DNA from: Pandoraea faecigallinarum
GTDB lineage: Bacteria; Pseudomonadota; Gammaproteobacteria; Burkholderiales; Burkholderiaceae
Assembly: GCF_001029105.3 (NCBI RefSeq)
Contig: NZ_CP011807.3
Span: 2,170,001 to 2,234,000, forward strand
Direction of reading: 5' to 3'
Length of the DNA stretch: 64,000 nucleotides
In this document: positions 8,859 through 17,597 of the stretch, piece after piece
Layout of the letters: the number at the start of each line of letters is the position of its first letter
Position numbering within the stretch: position 1 is the first letter of the stretch
Translations under genes and position numbers: made by a program
Notes under the pieces: model-generated
What the model was told of the DNA's origin: nothing
What the model saw: the letters and a program-made list of their open reading frames with translations, nothing else
Databases searched by the model: none

Positions 8859-9320
8859 ATGCCGATTCGCGTTCAGACCGAAGATTTCGACCTGTCGGAG
8901 GAAGTCCGCCGCCTGCGGGCGAACGACCTGCGCGTGGGCGCGATTGCCACTTTCGTGGGGACCGTCCGTGACCTGAACGACGGCAAGGACGTCTCTCGCA
9001 TGACGCTCGAGCACTATCCGGGCATGACGGAGAAGGCGCTCGAATCCATTGTGGCGCAGGCGTGCGAGCGTTGGCGTGTGTTCGACGCGCTGGTCATCCA
9101 TCGCTATGGCGAGTTGGGGCCGGGCGATCAGATCGTGCTGGTGGCCGTGACTTCGGCACACCGCGGCGATGCCTTCGCGGCGTGCGAGTTCATCATGGAC
9201 TTTCTGAAGACCGAAGCGCCGTTCTGGAAGAAAGAGGCGACGCCACAGGGCGAGCGCTGGGTCGATGCGCGAGAGACCGACACCGCAGCGCGGGAGCGCT
9301 GGGTGGTGGGTGAGCCGTAA
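8859..9320 (+). CDS. moaE: Molybdopterin synthase catalytic subunit MoaE
   Basis: A 153-residue MoaE. Recognisable are FVGTVRDLNDGKDVSRMTLEHYPGM (positions about 29-53), ALVIHRYGELGPGDQIVLVAV (about 82-102) and the C-terminal catalytic lysine region LKTEAPFWKKEATPQGERWV (about 120-139). It carries out the two sulfur transfers that turn cPMP into molybdopterin, using MoaD thiocarboxylate. An SD-like GGAGA lies 10-15 bases upstream. It is the last gene of the run; a stem-loop at 9333-9359 follows. Confidence 0.97.
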   Translation: MPIRVQTEDFDLSEEVRRLRANDLRVGAIATFVGTVRDLNDGKDVSRMTLEHYPGMTEKALESIVAQACERWRVFDALVIHRYGELGPGDQIVLVAVTSAHRGDAFAACEFIMDFLKTEAPFWKKEATPQGERWVDARETDTAARERWVVGEP

Positions 9321-9332
9321 TTTCCATGAACG

Positions 9333-9359
9333 TCGGCGAAAATGCAGAATCTTCGCCGA
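9333..9359. terminator. Stem-loop between convergent moaE and haemoglobin genes
   Basis: Perfect 8-base arms TCGGCGAA (9333-9340) and TTCGCCGA (9352-9359) with an 11-base loop lie between the stop codons of two convergent genes. There is no long T-run on either side, so it may be a weak bidirectional terminator or 3' stabiliser. Confidence 0.45.
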
Positions 9360-9364
9360 TCGTG

Positions 9365-9997
9365 TCAATCATGCTCCCGGGCAGGCCGCCGGTGCCTGAT
9401 GCTGTCGAGCAGCGTGCGCTGTGCCGGTGGCAACGTGTATTCCCATCCAAACAGGTTTAACTGAAGGCTTTCCGCGATCCGGATGGCCGGTTCTGCAAAG
9501 GCGAAGGCGGCCTGCGGCTCGAAAAGCTTGTCCAACGTGTCAAAGAACAGGGACAGCCACCGGCTGAAATGTGTGCCGCTCAGGTGGCTGAAGGGCTGGT
9601 GCGCCTGCGTCACATTGCCGCGGTAGCGTTTGGCGCCGAGCACGATGCTGCACCAGAACGCCACCATTTTCTCCAGATGCATATCCCACCGGCCTTCGAG
9701 CGCCTGACGGAAGACGGGGCCCAGCAGGTCGTCGTCGCGAATGCGTCCGTAGAATGTGTGAACCAGCAGGCGCACGGCGTCCTCGTCGATGTCGGCGATG
9801 CGCGCCGTGGGACACCCGGCCGCGGGTCCGGCGCACGCCGTTTCGGCAGCGGGCCGCATGGCGGGATACGCCGTCGTTCGAGTCGCTATGAGTTCCGTGG
9901 GCAGCTTCGTTTGGCGGGGTGTTTCGGCAGACATGGCGTCGGGGCGTATGAGGGCACTGACGGGATTCCGGGCATTCCGGGCGTCAGGATGACTCAT
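9365..9997 (-). CDS. Group III truncated haemoglobin with N-terminal extension
   Basis: The last 145 residues form a truncated-haemoglobin fold of group III type: AVRLLVHTFYGRIRDDDLLGPVF (helices A-B with the B10 tyrosine), MHLEKMVAFWCSIVLG (E helix with the conserved tryptophan) and FSHLSGTHFSRWLSLFFDTLDKLF, which carries the likely proximal histidine. Group III proteins are haem proteins linked to NO or O2 chemistry in various bacteria; no specific role can be read here. The first 65 residues are low-complexity and not conserved in the family. The longest start (9997) is kept because a candidate promoter lies 17-50 bases upstream; methionines at about 22 and 47 are alternative starts. It lies beside the molybdenum cofactor genes but on the opposite strand. 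Confidence 0.85.
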   Translation of the reverse strand: MSHPDARNARNPVSALIRPDAMSAETPRQTKLPTELIATRTTAYPAMRPAAETACAGPAAGCPTARIADIDEDAVRLLVHTFYGRIRDDDLLGPVFRQALEGRWDMHLEKMVAFWCSIVLGAKRYRGNVTQAHQPFSHLSGTHFSRWLSLFFDTLDKLFEPQAAFAFAEPAIRIAESLQLNLFGWEYTLPPAQRTLLDSIRHRRPAREHD

Positions 9998-10020
9998 GGT
10001 GCGGCTTGCTGAAAGTGGCT

Positions 10021-10049
10021 ATTATGACCCTCAAACCCGGGCCTGTCCC
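10021..10049 (-). promoter_or_regulatory. Candidate promoter of the truncated haemoglobin gene
   Basis: On the minus strand GGGACA (complement of 10044-10049) and CATAAT (complement of 10021-10026) are separated by 17 bases. Transcription would begin near 10014, leaving a short leader before the ATG at 9997. No regulator site was recognised. Confidence 0.4.
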
Positions 10050-10188
10050 GCGCTTGCCCCGGCGCGTCGCCAGCGATGCGTGCACCGCTCGCCCCCGCCG
10101 GAAGTCCTCATGGCAAGCCCTCGCAGCAAGGCTTGACGCCGGCCTTGCCCGGCGCGCGCGAAATGCCAAATGTCGCGCTGTAATGCCC

Positions 10189-10217
10189 CTTGAAACCACA
10201 GGGGATTGTCCGCACAT
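10189..10217 (+). promoter_or_regulatory. Candidate sigma-32 (heat-shock) promoter of clpB
   Basis: CTTGAAA (10189-10195) is a full match to the -35 element of RpoH promoters. After a 14-base spacer, CCGCACAT (10210-10217) partly matches the CCCCATNT -10 element. Position ahead of clpB, a classic RpoH target, supports the call. The leader would be about 30 bases. Confidence 0.65.
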
Positions 10218-10250
10218 CCGATCCAGAAAGATTTCTTACCGGAGCATTCG

Positions 10251-12878
10251 ATGCGACAAGACAAATTCACCACGCAGTTCCTGGAAGCGCTGGCTGATGC
10301 ACAGAGCATGGCAGTCGGTCGCGACCAGCAATACATCGAGCCGCTGCACCTCCTCGCCGCGCTGATCGCACAACCCGAGGGCGCCGCGCGTTCGCTGCTG
10401 CAACGCGCGGGCGTGCAGGTGCAGCCGTTGGCGCACGACATCGAAACGGCGATCGCGAAGCTGCCGCAGGTGCAGGGCACCGACGGCAACGTGCAGGTCA
10501 GCCGCGAACTCGCGGGCCTGCTCAATCAGGCCGACAAGGAAGCGCAGAAGCATGGCGACAGCTACATCGCCAGCGAAATGTTTCTGCTCGCGCTTGCCGA
10601 CGACAAGGGCGACACGGGCAAGCTCGCGCGCGCTCGCGGGCTGACCCGCAAATCGCTGGAAGCCGCCATCGAAGGCGTGCGAGGCGGGGCATCGGTCGAT
10701 AGTCAGGACGCCGAAAGTCAGCGCGAAGCGCTCAAGAAATACACGCTCGATCTGACCGAACGCGCGGCCGCCGGCAAGCTCGATCCGGTGATTGGCCGCG
10801 ACGACGAGATTCGTCGCACGATCCAGATCCTGCAACGCCGCACGAAGAACAACCCGGTGCTCATCGGCGAGCCCGGTGTGGGCAAGACAGCCATCGTGGA
10901 AGGGCTTGCCCAGCGCATCGTCAACGGCGAAGTGCCGGAGTCGCTCAAGAACAAGCGTGTGCTCGCGCTCGACATGGCCGGTCTGCTGGCCGGCGCAAAA
11001 TTCCGCGGCGAATTCGAAGAGCGCCTGAAGAGCGTGCTCAACGACATTGCCAAGGACGAGGGCCGCACGATCCTGTTCATCGACGAGATCCATACGATGG
11101 TCGGCGCGGGCAAGGCCGAGGGCGCGATGGACGCGGGCAACATGCTCAAGCCGGCGCTCGCGCGCGGCGAGCTGCACTGCATCGGCGCGACGACGCTCGA
11201 CGAATACCGCAAGTACATCGAGAAGGACGCCGCGCTGGAGCGTCGTTTCCAGAAGGTGCTCGTCGAAGAGCCGAGCGTGGAGGCGACCATCGCGATTCTG
11301 CGTGGCTTGCAGGAGAAATACGAACTGCACCACGGCGTGGAAATCACCGACCCGGCGATCGTGGCGGCGGCGGAACTCAGCCAGCGCTACATTACCGACC
11401 GCTTCCTGCCGGACAAGGCGATCGATCTGATCGACGAAGCGGCGTCGAAGATCAAGATGGAGATCGATTCGAAGCCGGAGGTGATGGACAAGCTCGACCG
11501 CCGTCTGATTCAGTTGAAGATCGAGCGCGAGGCCGTCAAGAAGGAAACGGACGAGGCGTCGCAGAAGCGTCTGTCGCTGATCGAGGAAGAGATTTCGCGT
11601 CTGGAGCGCGAGTACGCCGATCTCGAAGAGGTGTGGACCGCCGAGAAGGCCGCCGTGCAGGGCAGTGCGCAGGTCAAGGAAGAGATCGACCGCGTGCGTG
11701 CCGAGATCGCGAAGCTGCAACGCGAAGGCAAGCTCGACAAGGTGGCCGAATTGCAATATGGCAAGCTGCCGCAACTCGAAGCGCAATTGAAGGACGCGGA
11801 CGCCGCCGAAGCGGCAGGCCAGCAGTCGCAGCCGCGTTTGTTGCGCACGCAGGTCGGTACCGAAGAGATCGCCGAAGTGATTTCGCGGGCGACGGGTATC
11901 CCTGTGTCGAAGATGATGCAGGGCGAGCGCGAAAAGCTGCTCAACATGGAAACCAAGTTGCACGAGCGTGTGGTGGGGCAGGACGAGGCGATTACGGCAG
12001 TCGCCGACGCCATTCGCCGGTCGCGCGCGGGGTTGTCTGACCCGAACCGTCCGTACGGATCGTTCCTCTTTCTCGGGCCGACCGGCGTGGGCAAGACGGA
12101 GTTGTGCAAGGCGCTCGCGATGTTCCTGTTCGATTCGGAGGATCATCTCATCCGCATCGACATGAGCGAGTTCATGGAAAAGCACAGCGTGGCGCGTCTG
12201 ATCGGTGCGCCGCCCGGATACGTCGGGTATGAGGAGGGCGGTTACCTGACGGAAGCCGTGCGCCGCAAGCCGTACAGCGTGATCCTGCTCGACGAGGTCG
12301 AAAAGGCGCACCCGGATGTGTTCAACGTACTGCTGCAAGTGCTGGACGACGGTCGCATGACCGACGGGCAGGGGCGCACCGTGGATTTCAAGAACACGGT
12401 GATCGTGATGACGTCTAACCTCGGCTCGTCGATGATCCAGTCGATGGTGGGCGAACCGCAGGAGCGGATCAAGGACGCGGTATGGACGGAGATCAAGGAT
12501 CACTTCCGCCCCGAGTTCCTGAACCGGATCGACGAAGTCGTGGTGTTCCACGGACTCGATCAGAAGCACATCGAGTCGATTGCCACGATCCAGATCGACA
12601 TCCTGCGCCGGCGTCTGGCGAAGCTGGACATGAACCTGGAAGTCTCCAAGGCGGCGCTCACGCACGTGGCACGCGAAGGTTTCGACCCGGTGTTCGGGGC
12701 GCGTCCGCTCAAGCGGGCGATCCAGCAGGAGATCGAGAATCCGGTCGCCAAGCTGGTGCTCGCCGGCAAGTTCGGACCGAAGGACACGATCCCGGTCGAC
12801 TGGCGCAACGGACGGTTCACATTCGATGGCGACACGGCCGCGCAGGTGAGCAAGCAAGCCGAGGCGGCGGCCGAATAA
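10251..12878 (+). CDS. clpB: ATP-dependent disaggregase ClpB
   Basis: An 875-residue Hsp100 chaperone that, with DnaK, pulls polypeptides out of aggregates. Order: N-terminal substrate domain (about 1-150), AAA+ domain 1 with Walker A GEPGVGKT (about 206-213) and Walker B ILFIDEIH (about 273), the coiled-coil middle domain (about 400-525, rich in Glu/Lys/Arg) that separates ClpB from ClpA, then AAA+ domain 2 with GPTGVGKT (about 609-616) and [15 protein letters not shown] (about 677). The ATG at 10251 gives the family start ([18 protein letters not shown]); the frame is open further upstream but unsupported. A heat-shock promoter precedes it and a strong terminator follows, so it is likely monocistronic. 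Confidence 0.98.
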   Translation: MRQDKFTTQFLEALADAQSMAVGRDQQYIEPLHLLAALIAQPEGAARSLLQRAGVQVQPLAHDIETAIAKLPQVQGTDGNVQVSRELAGLLNQADKEAQKHGDSYIASEMFLLALADDKGDTGKLARARGLTRKSLEAAIEGVRGGASVDSQDAESQREALKKYTLDLTERAAAGKLDPVIGRDDEIRRTIQILQRRTKNNPVLIGEPGVGKTAIVEGLAQRIVNGEVPESLKNKRVLALDMAGLLAGAKFRGEFEERLKSVLNDIAKDEGRTILFIDEIHTMVGAGKAEGAMDAGNMLKPALARGELHCIGATTLDEYRKYIEKDAALERRFQKVLVEEPSVEATIAILRGLQEKYELHHGVEITDPAIVAAAELSQRYITDRFLPDKAIDLIDEAASKIKMEIDSKPEVMDKLDRRLIQLKIEREAVKKETDEASQKRLSLIEEEISRLEREYADLEEVWTAEKAAVQGSAQVKEEIDRVRAEIAKLQREGKLDKVAELQYGKLPQLEAQLKDADAAEAAGQQSQPRLLRTQVGTEEIAEVISRATGIPVSKMMQGEREKLLNMETKLHERVVGQDEAITAVADAIRRSRAGLSDPNRPYGSFLFLGPTGVGKTELCKALAMFLFDSEDHLIRIDMSEFMEKHSVARLIGAPPGYVGYEEGGYLTEAVRRKPYSVILLDEVEKAHPDVFNVLLQVLDDGRMTDGQGRTVDFKNTVIVMTSNLGSSMIQSMVGEPQERIKDAVWTEIKDHFRPEFLNRIDEVVVFHGLDQKHIESIATIQIDILRRRLAKLDMNLEVSKAALTHVAREGFDPVFGARPLKRAIQQEIENPVAKLVLAGKFGPKDTIPVDWRNGRFTFDGDTAAQVSKQAEAAAE

Positions 12879-12911
12879 GCGTCGACGGCGGCCCTCACGG
12901 GGCGCGTACCC

Positions 12912-12948
12912 AATCCCCGCGTTTCGCAAGGAGCGCGGGGATTTTTTT
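12912..12948 (+). terminator. Rho-independent terminator after clpB
   Basis: Arms AATCCCCGCG (12912-12921) and CGCGGGGATT (12934-12943) pair perfectly around a 12-base loop and run into a T-tract to 12948. Confidence 0.92.
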
Positions 12949-13258
12949 CGTCTTTCCGCTTCCGGCGCCGCACGCTAGCCTGAGCGGCAAGTCGCGCCGC
13001 TGCGAGTTGTCGACGGGTTCGACCCGCCGGTTTCGCGGGCATCGGGGTCCCCGGGGCGGTCATGGCATCGTCGTGTCACAAACGTCGGCGAAAATGCGCG
13101 ACCACCACGTTGACGCATTGGGAAGGAGGAAAGCGCGCCTGCGTTCGCGCCGTGAGGAGACGGCTGGCGGCGTAGGAAGACCGTTCGTCGCATTCGGGCG
13201 GCGAGCGGTGCCGCGACGGCTTAACGTCGTGCCATGAATCGAACTCGACGAGGGCTTC
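12949..13258. other. Intergenic stretch with overlapping GC-rich inverted repeats
   Basis: No gene is supported in these 310 bases. They hold CGGGT-TCG-ACCCG (13014-13026), a competing CCCGC/GCGGG pair (13023-13027 with 13035-13039), and a 17-base string (13081-13097) identical to 9329-9345 beside moaE. A GAGGG (13250-13254) just before 13259 serves as ribosome binding site for the next gene. No good sigma-70 promoter was found by eye. Confidence 0.5.
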
Positions 13259-13786
13259 ATGGCGACGATGATGGTGATGCATGTGGGGACGGCGGGCGTG
13301 GCGATCCTGTTGGGCGTGGGCGTTCTGCTCCTGCCGAGAGGGACACCGCGACACCGATGGATGGGCCGTTGGTGGGCGTTAGCGATGGTGGCGACCGCCG
13401 TGACGAGCTTTGGCATTCGCGAGCTTGGAAAAGGGCATTTCTCGTGGTTGCATGGGCTCTCCGTCTACGTGCTGATCAACCTGGCGCTTGCCGTGAACGC
13501 TGTTCGGCGGGGCAATGTGCGCGCGCACCGGCGGCAGATGCTGGGGCTGTATGCGGGGTTGGTGATCGCCGGGGTGGCCGCGGTGGCCGTGCCCGGGCGG
13601 CCGCTCAATAACGCATTGACGCGGATGTGGCAACATGGCACACCGCAGGGGACGCTAGCGCGGGCCGGAAGCACGCACGAAAGCATACGAGTGTTGACGG
13701 ACATCCCCGTGCCTGTAGGGACGAAGTCCGGTGAGGAACTGCTCGTCGCGAAGGACGCGAGCGGGATGCGAGGCGCACGAGAATGA
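13259..13786 (+). CDS. DUF2306 integral membrane protein
   Basis: A 175-residue protein with four predicted membrane helices (about residues 3-25, 38-56, 64-82 and 96-118) and the RHRWMGRWWALAM and VRAHRRQMLGLYAGL motifs typical of DUF2306. Function is unknown. The last 50 residues after PGRPLNNALTRMWQHG are hydrophilic and less conserved. Its stop overlaps the start of the LytS-like kinase by 4 bases (13783-13786), so it is translationally coupled to a two-component system, and it might feed a membrane signal to the kinase; that is inference. Confidence 0.85.
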   Translation: MATMMVMHVGTAGVAILLGVGVLLLPRGTPRHRWMGRWWALAMVATAVTSFGIRELGKGHFSWLHGLSVYVLINLALAVNAVRRGNVRAHRRQMLGLYAGLVIAGVAAVAVPGRPLNNALTRMWQHGTPQGTLARAGSTHESIRVLTDIPVPVGTKSGEELLVAKDASGMRGARE

Positions 13787-15075
13787 CGTCGACAATGAAA
13801 ATACCGCAATCCGTTCGGAAGGCTCGGACGCTGTCCGGCAGCGCGCCGCCCGGCCCGTGGCGGCGATTTTTCCGCGAGCTTGCCGGTGTGGCGCTTTTCA
13901 ACACCGCGATTGCCGGGCTGCTTTGGTTCGTCGGTTTCGGCGACGCGTTCGTTCACAACCTCGTGTTTGCACAATGCATCGGTATCGCCATCGCCGTGTT
14001 CGTGGACGGTGGGCGCCGCGCGATCTGGCGAGACGCCCGGCCCCCCATGGCGTGGTTTGTGCTCCTCGTGGTGTTCGGATGTGCCGCCGGGCTGGTTGCC
14101 GGCATCGCGGCCGGCACCGCGTTGTTGGGCCTGCCGATCTCGATGTGGCGCCCGCTGAACGGGCATGCGCTGCCGGTCGTTCTGCTGGTCGCGCTGATCG
14201 CAACGGCCATCGCCAGTTATCACGGCTGGTCGCAGGCCCGCATTTCGCTCCTGCGCGAGGAAACGGCGCGGCAGGCGCTGCGCGAAGCGGCTGCCGGCCG
14301 GCAACTCGTCCAGGCGCAGCTTCGGACGCTTCAGGCACAGCTGGAACCGCACTTTCTGTTCAACGTGCTCGCCAATCTCGATTCGCTCATCGCCAGCGAT
14401 CCGGCGCGGGCGCGGCATTTGCTGGGGCATCTCAACCGGTTTCTGCGTGCCTCGCTTGCCGCGACCCGCGCGTCGACCACGACGCTCGCCGACGAGTTCG
14501 CGCTGCTCGAAGCGTTGCTGGCGATCCAGCAAGTGCGGTTCGGCGAGCGATTGCGCTATCGCTTCGATTTGCCGGATGAATGCCGCCTGGTGAGTCTGCC
14601 GCCGATGCTCGTACAACCGCTCGTCGAGAATGCCGTGAAGCATGGTGTCGAGCCGCTGGCGACGGGGGCGACGGTGGTGGTCGGTGCACGGCTGGAGCGG
14701 GGCGCGTCCGGTGAGCAGTATCTCGTGTTGCGTGTCGCGGACGATGGCGCAGGCTTCACGCCGCACAGCATCGACACCATCGACACCATCGACGGCACGA
14801 CCGCCCGGCGCGTTGCGGACATCGGCATGGCGAGACCCGGCGCGGCGGCCGCTCGAACGGGCGATGCGCAGCAGGCAGGCAGTGATGGGCACGCGGCCGA
14901 GCGCGTCCGCCAACGGTCTCCCGGCATCGGTCTGACGAATATTCGCGAGCGCCTGCGGGTGCTCTACGGCGACGACGCGCGACTCACGCTCAGCGAAGGC
15001 GTGCCGCGCGGCGTTGTCGCCAGCTTGCGTCTGCCTGTGGGGTCGTCCGGCAGCGCAAGCGAGGCAGGTTTCTAG
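13783..15075 (+). CDS. LytS/YehU-type sensor histidine kinase
   Basis: A 430-residue kinase. Four hydrophobic helices fill about residues 30-150, followed by a coiled linker (ISLLREETARQALREAAAGR), the His_kinase box LEPHFLFNVLANLDSL with phospho-acceptor His near 189, and a GHKL ATPase with PPMLVQPLVENAVKHGVEP (about 272-290), RVADDGAGF (about 319) and GIGLTNIRERL (about 384). Between the last two there is an insertion of about 55 residues, longer than the usual ATP lid, starting with three tandem copies of a 9-base unit (14770-14796) that encode IDTIDTIDG. There is no obvious periplasmic sensor domain. The gene overlaps DUF2306 by 4 bases and is followed 18 bases later by its response regulator. 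Confidence 0.93.
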   Translation: MTSTMKIPQSVRKARTLSGSAPPGPWRRFFRELAGVALFNTAIAGLLWFVGFGDAFVHNLVFAQCIGIAIAVFVDGGRRAIWRDARPPMAWFVLLVVFGCAAGLVAGIAAGTALLGLPISMWRPLNGHALPVVLLVALIATAIASYHGWSQARISLLREETARQALREAAAGRQLVQAQLRTLQAQLEPHFLFNVLANLDSLIASDPARARHLLGHLNRFLRASLAATRASTTTLADEFALLEALLAIQQVRFGERLRYRFDLPDECRLVSLPPMLVQPLVENAVKHGVEPLATGATVVVGARLERGASGEQYLVLRVADDGAGFTPHSIDTIDTIDGTTARRVADIGMARPGAAAARTGDAQQAGSDGHAAERVRQRSPGIGLTNIRERLRVLYGDDARLTLSEGVPRGVVASLRLPVGSSGSASEAGF

Positions 15076-15093
15076 TTGCAGAGAGTGGAGTGC

Positions 15094-15969
15094 ATGACAT
15101 CGTCCGTCTCCCAAGTTGTCCCGGCCGCTGCGGCCGCACCGGTCGCCCTGATCGCCGAAGACGAACCGTTGCTCGCCGATGCGCTGCGCGCCATGCTCGC
15201 GCAGGCATGGCCCGTGTTGCGCGTGCTGCCTGTCGCGCCGGACGGCACGACGGCGATCGCCGCGATTGCCCAGTCGCGGCCGGACGTCGTATTCCTCGAT
15301 ATCTCGATGCCGGGCGCGACCGGTATCGAAGTCGCTCATGCCTGCGGGCGGCTGGCTCGTCCACCGCAGGTCGTTTTCGTGACGGCATTCGACCGGTTCG
15401 CGCTCGATGCCTTCGATGCCGCCGCCGTGGATTATCTGCTCAAGCCGGTCGAGCCGGAGCGGCTGGCACGGACGGTGGCCCGTCTTCAGGAGCGCCTCGC
15501 CGCTCCGGCGCCTGAGACGCTCTCGCAATTGTTGACGGCGCTGCGAACGCATCTCGACGCAACGTCCGTCATGTCCGCCCCTTCCACCGCGATGGCGGGC
15601 ACGCCAATCGCGCCGGCATCGCAGCCCACGGCACCGGCTCGGGAATATCTGCAATTCATCAGGGCGTCGGTGCGCGACGAGATCCGTATCGTGCCCGTCG
15701 ACGAAGTCTGCTTCTTCGAAGCGGCGGACAAATACGTCGTGGTGGCGACAGTCGACGGTGACCTGCTGATTCGCACGAGTCTGCGCGAGTTGCTGCCGCA
15801 GCTGGATCCGTCGCGCTTCTGGCAGGTGCATCGCAGCACGGTGGTGAACGTTGGCGAGGTCGTGAGCGCGCAGCACACGCCGTTGGGCCGCCTCACGCTC
15901 AAACTCAAACGACGCAAGGACCGTGTCGCGGTCAGCCGTCAGTACGCTCACTTGTTCCGGCAGATGTAG
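15094..15969 (+). CDS. LytTR-family response regulator
   Basis: A 291-residue regulator. The receiver domain (about 15-130) has the acidic pair in ALIAEDEPLLADAL, the phospho-acceptor aspartate in VVFLDISMPG (about 68), and the conserved lysine in VDYLLKPVEPERL. After an Ala/Pro-rich linker, the C-terminal LytTR DNA-binding domain (about 188-291) shows IRIVPVDEVCFFEAADKYVV and FWQVHRSTVVNV. ATG at 15094 is used; the frame is also open from a TTG at 15076. The partner kinase is directly upstream. Its last 38 bases overlap the end of the convergent AraC gene. Target genes are not evident; DUF2306 upstream is a candidate for autoregulation. Confidence 0.95.
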   Translation: MTSSVSQVVPAAAAAPVALIAEDEPLLADALRAMLAQAWPVLRVLPVAPDGTTAIAAIAQSRPDVVFLDISMPGATGIEVAHACGRLARPPQVVFVTAFDRFALDAFDAAAVDYLLKPVEPERLARTVARLQERLAAPAPETLSQLLTALRTHLDATSVMSAPSTAMAGTPIAPASQPTAPAREYLQFIRASVRDEIRIVPVDEVCFFEAADKYVVVATVDGDLLIRTSLRELLPQLDPSRFWQVHRSTVVNVGEVVSAQHTPLGRLTLKLKRRKDRVAVSRQYAHLFRQM

Positions 15970-16888
15970 CGTCCGGGACGGTGGCGAAGAAGTCGGTCGG
16001 GGTGCGGCCGAAGGTGCGCTTGAACATCGCGGAAAAGGCGCTCTGGCTCCGATAACCAAGCTCGCGCGCGATGCGCGCCAGCGGATAGCCCTTCGACGCG
16101 AGCGGAATCGCCTGGGCGAGCACGGCCTGCTGGCGCCACTGCACGAAGCTCATATTCAATTCCTGGCGGAACAGGCGGCCGATGGTCCGTGGACTGGCGC
16201 CGGCATATCTGGCCCACTGGTCGAGTGTCCAGGCGCGGGCGGGGTCCGCGAGCATCGCATTGCATAACGTGAGCAACCGCTTGTCGCGCGGCAGCGGCAC
16301 TTCGAGCGGAAGCGGCGAGGCGCGACGCAACTCGTCCAGAATCAGCCCGCCGAGCATCTGCTCTCGCCGGGCGTCGAGTTCGGGGGCGGGCACGTCGATG
16401 GCCGCGATCAATTCGCGCAGCAGCGGTGAGACTTCGACGACGCGGCAGTGATCGAGGCCAGTGGGAATGACATCCGGGTGGACGTATAGAGTACGCAGAT
16501 ATGACGGCTCGTTGACCCGCAGGCTGTGCTCGACAGCGGGCGGAATCCAGATGGCGCGCGAGGGCGGCACGATCCAGGCGGCATCGGCCACGGCGATCTG
16601 AATGACCCCGCGCGGCGTGTAGGCGACCTGGGCCCAGGCGTGGCGGTGATTGGGCACGCGGATGCCGTCGCGCAACGCACGCGCGCGCAGGCGGACCGGG
16701 CGCTCGCGCGTTGGCGTGAAGGCGTCGGGGACGACATAGCTTTCGAACTCGTGCTGTGCCGCAGTGGGCGGTTCGGCGCATGCCGAAGGGGGCGAATGGG
16801 CCAAATTGGCCGGATCCGACAGATCGGATGAACCGGGTGGACCGGACGGTTCGGACGGTTCGGACAGACCAGGTCCCGAATTCGGCAT
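15932..16888 (-). CDS. AraC-family transcriptional regulator with cupin-type sensor domain
   Basis: About 318 residues. A low-complexity, Ser/Pro-rich N-terminus (residues 1-45, partly encoded by a tandem GGACGGTTC at 16844-16861) precedes a cupin-like domain with IRVPNHRHAWAQVAYTPRG and WIVPPSRAIWIPPAVEHSL (about 70-125). The AraC double helix-turn-helix occupies about 219-300 (WTLDQWARYAGASPRTIGRLF, then ARIARELGYRSQSAFSAMFKR). The histidine-rich cupin pattern resembles regulators that sense small molecules or metals, but no ligand is evident. The frame is open to 16963, which would overlap the divergent GGCT gene, so the ATG at 16888 is preferred. It is convergent with the LytTR regulator gene and overlaps its 3' end. 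Confidence 0.9.
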   Translation of the reverse strand: MPNSGPGLSEPSEPSGPPGSSDLSDPANLAHSPPSACAEPPTAAQHEFESYVVPDAFTPTRERPVRLRARALRDGIRVPNHRHAWAQVAYTPRGVIQIAVADAAWIVPPSRAIWIPPAVEHSLRVNEPSYLRTLYVHPDVIPTGLDHCRVVEVSPLLRELIAAIDVPAPELDARREQMLGGLILDELRRASPLPLEVPLPRDKRLLTLCNAMLADPARAWTLDQWARYAGASPRTIGRLFRQELNMSFVQWRQQAVLAQAIPLASKGYPLARIARELGYRSQSAFSAMFKRTFGRTPTDFFATVPDATSAGTSERTDG

Positions 16889-16952
16889 GGCGTGATCGCG
16901 ACAAATGAGATTTTGGTAAGTGTAAACTCGTTGCCTGTCACTTTCGAACCGG

Positions 16953-17429
16953 ATGCCCGTCATGACTACCGCCGCGCAGGATCTGTCCTCCCTACTTGAC
17001 GATCGACGTGACGACGCCGTGTATGTCTTCGTCTACGGCACCCTGCGCGCGGGCGAAATCAACGACATGACGGTGGCCGCGGCGCGCCATGGCGTTGAAG
17101 CACCTGCGTATGTGGGCACGGCGACGTTGAGCGGCTGGCTGTACGACTTCGGCAGCTATCCCGGCATGGTGCTCGGCGTGCCCGAGCGAGTCACCGGCGA
17201 CGTGTATCGAATCCCGGCGGCGCTGGTTCCCATCCTCGACGAAATCGAAGCCGTGTACCCGGGCGAGGCCGGATTGTTCGTCCGTGAAATGCACGACGTG
17301 TCGTGCGGCGGCGCGACGTACCGGTGCATTGTGTACCCGGTAGACGCCTCGGCCGTCGGCGAACTGCCGCAGATATCGGGTGGCGACTGGGTGACGTATC
17401 GCCGCGCGAGGGATACGAACGTGGCCTGA
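16953..17429 (+). CDS. Gamma-glutamylcyclotransferase-fold (AIG2/GGCT-like) protein
   Basis: A 158-residue protein of the AIG2/GGCT family. VYVFVYGTLRAGEINDM (about residues 23-39) holds the YGTLR signature that forms the substrate cavity, and DEIEAVYPGEAGLFVRE (about 92-108) contains the acidic residues expected near the catalytic position. YtfP/AIG2-like proteins have uncertain substrates; true glutamylcyclotransferase activity is not established by sequence. Start may be at 16953 or the ATG at 16962. It is divergent from the AraC gene, sharing a spacer of only about 64 bases. Confidence 0.88.
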   Translation: MPVMTTAAQDLSSLLDDRRDDAVYVFVYGTLRAGEINDMTVAAARHGVEAPAYVGTATLSGWLYDFGSYPGMVLGVPERVTGDVYRIPAALVPILDEIEAVYPGEAGLFVREMHDVSCGGATYRCIVYPVDASAVGELPQISGGDWVTYRRARDTNVA

Positions 17430-17597
17430 CGGCGTGTTCGGTCGCCTGCCGCTCGCCGTCGATCGCCATCTGCGGCGTGAAGGGCCGCCCGGGAAACGTC
17501 GCCATGTCCGATTATGACCAGCATCGGCGGCGCCGATGTGGGACGATTCACGCATTCCGATTCTTCTCGGGCGGCCAATCGCGCCGTCCGTCCGACC

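Noticed and set aside
10236..12929. Very long antisense open frame (897 codons) opposite clpB
   Set aside because: It mirrors clpB in the opposite strand; GC-rich codon bias removes stop codons there. The translation is rich in Arg/His/Leu without a recognisable domain, and clpB is certain.
13011..13039. tRNA-like T-arm (GGGTTCGACCC) in the clpB-DUF2306 gap
   Set aside because: The loop is too short, and no acceptor stem, anticodon arm or CCA-end arrangement surrounds it.
13465..16059. Minus-strand open frame of 864 codons opposite DUF2306, kinase and regulator genes
   Set aside because: All three opposite genes have clear domains and coupled starts and stops; the antisense product has none.
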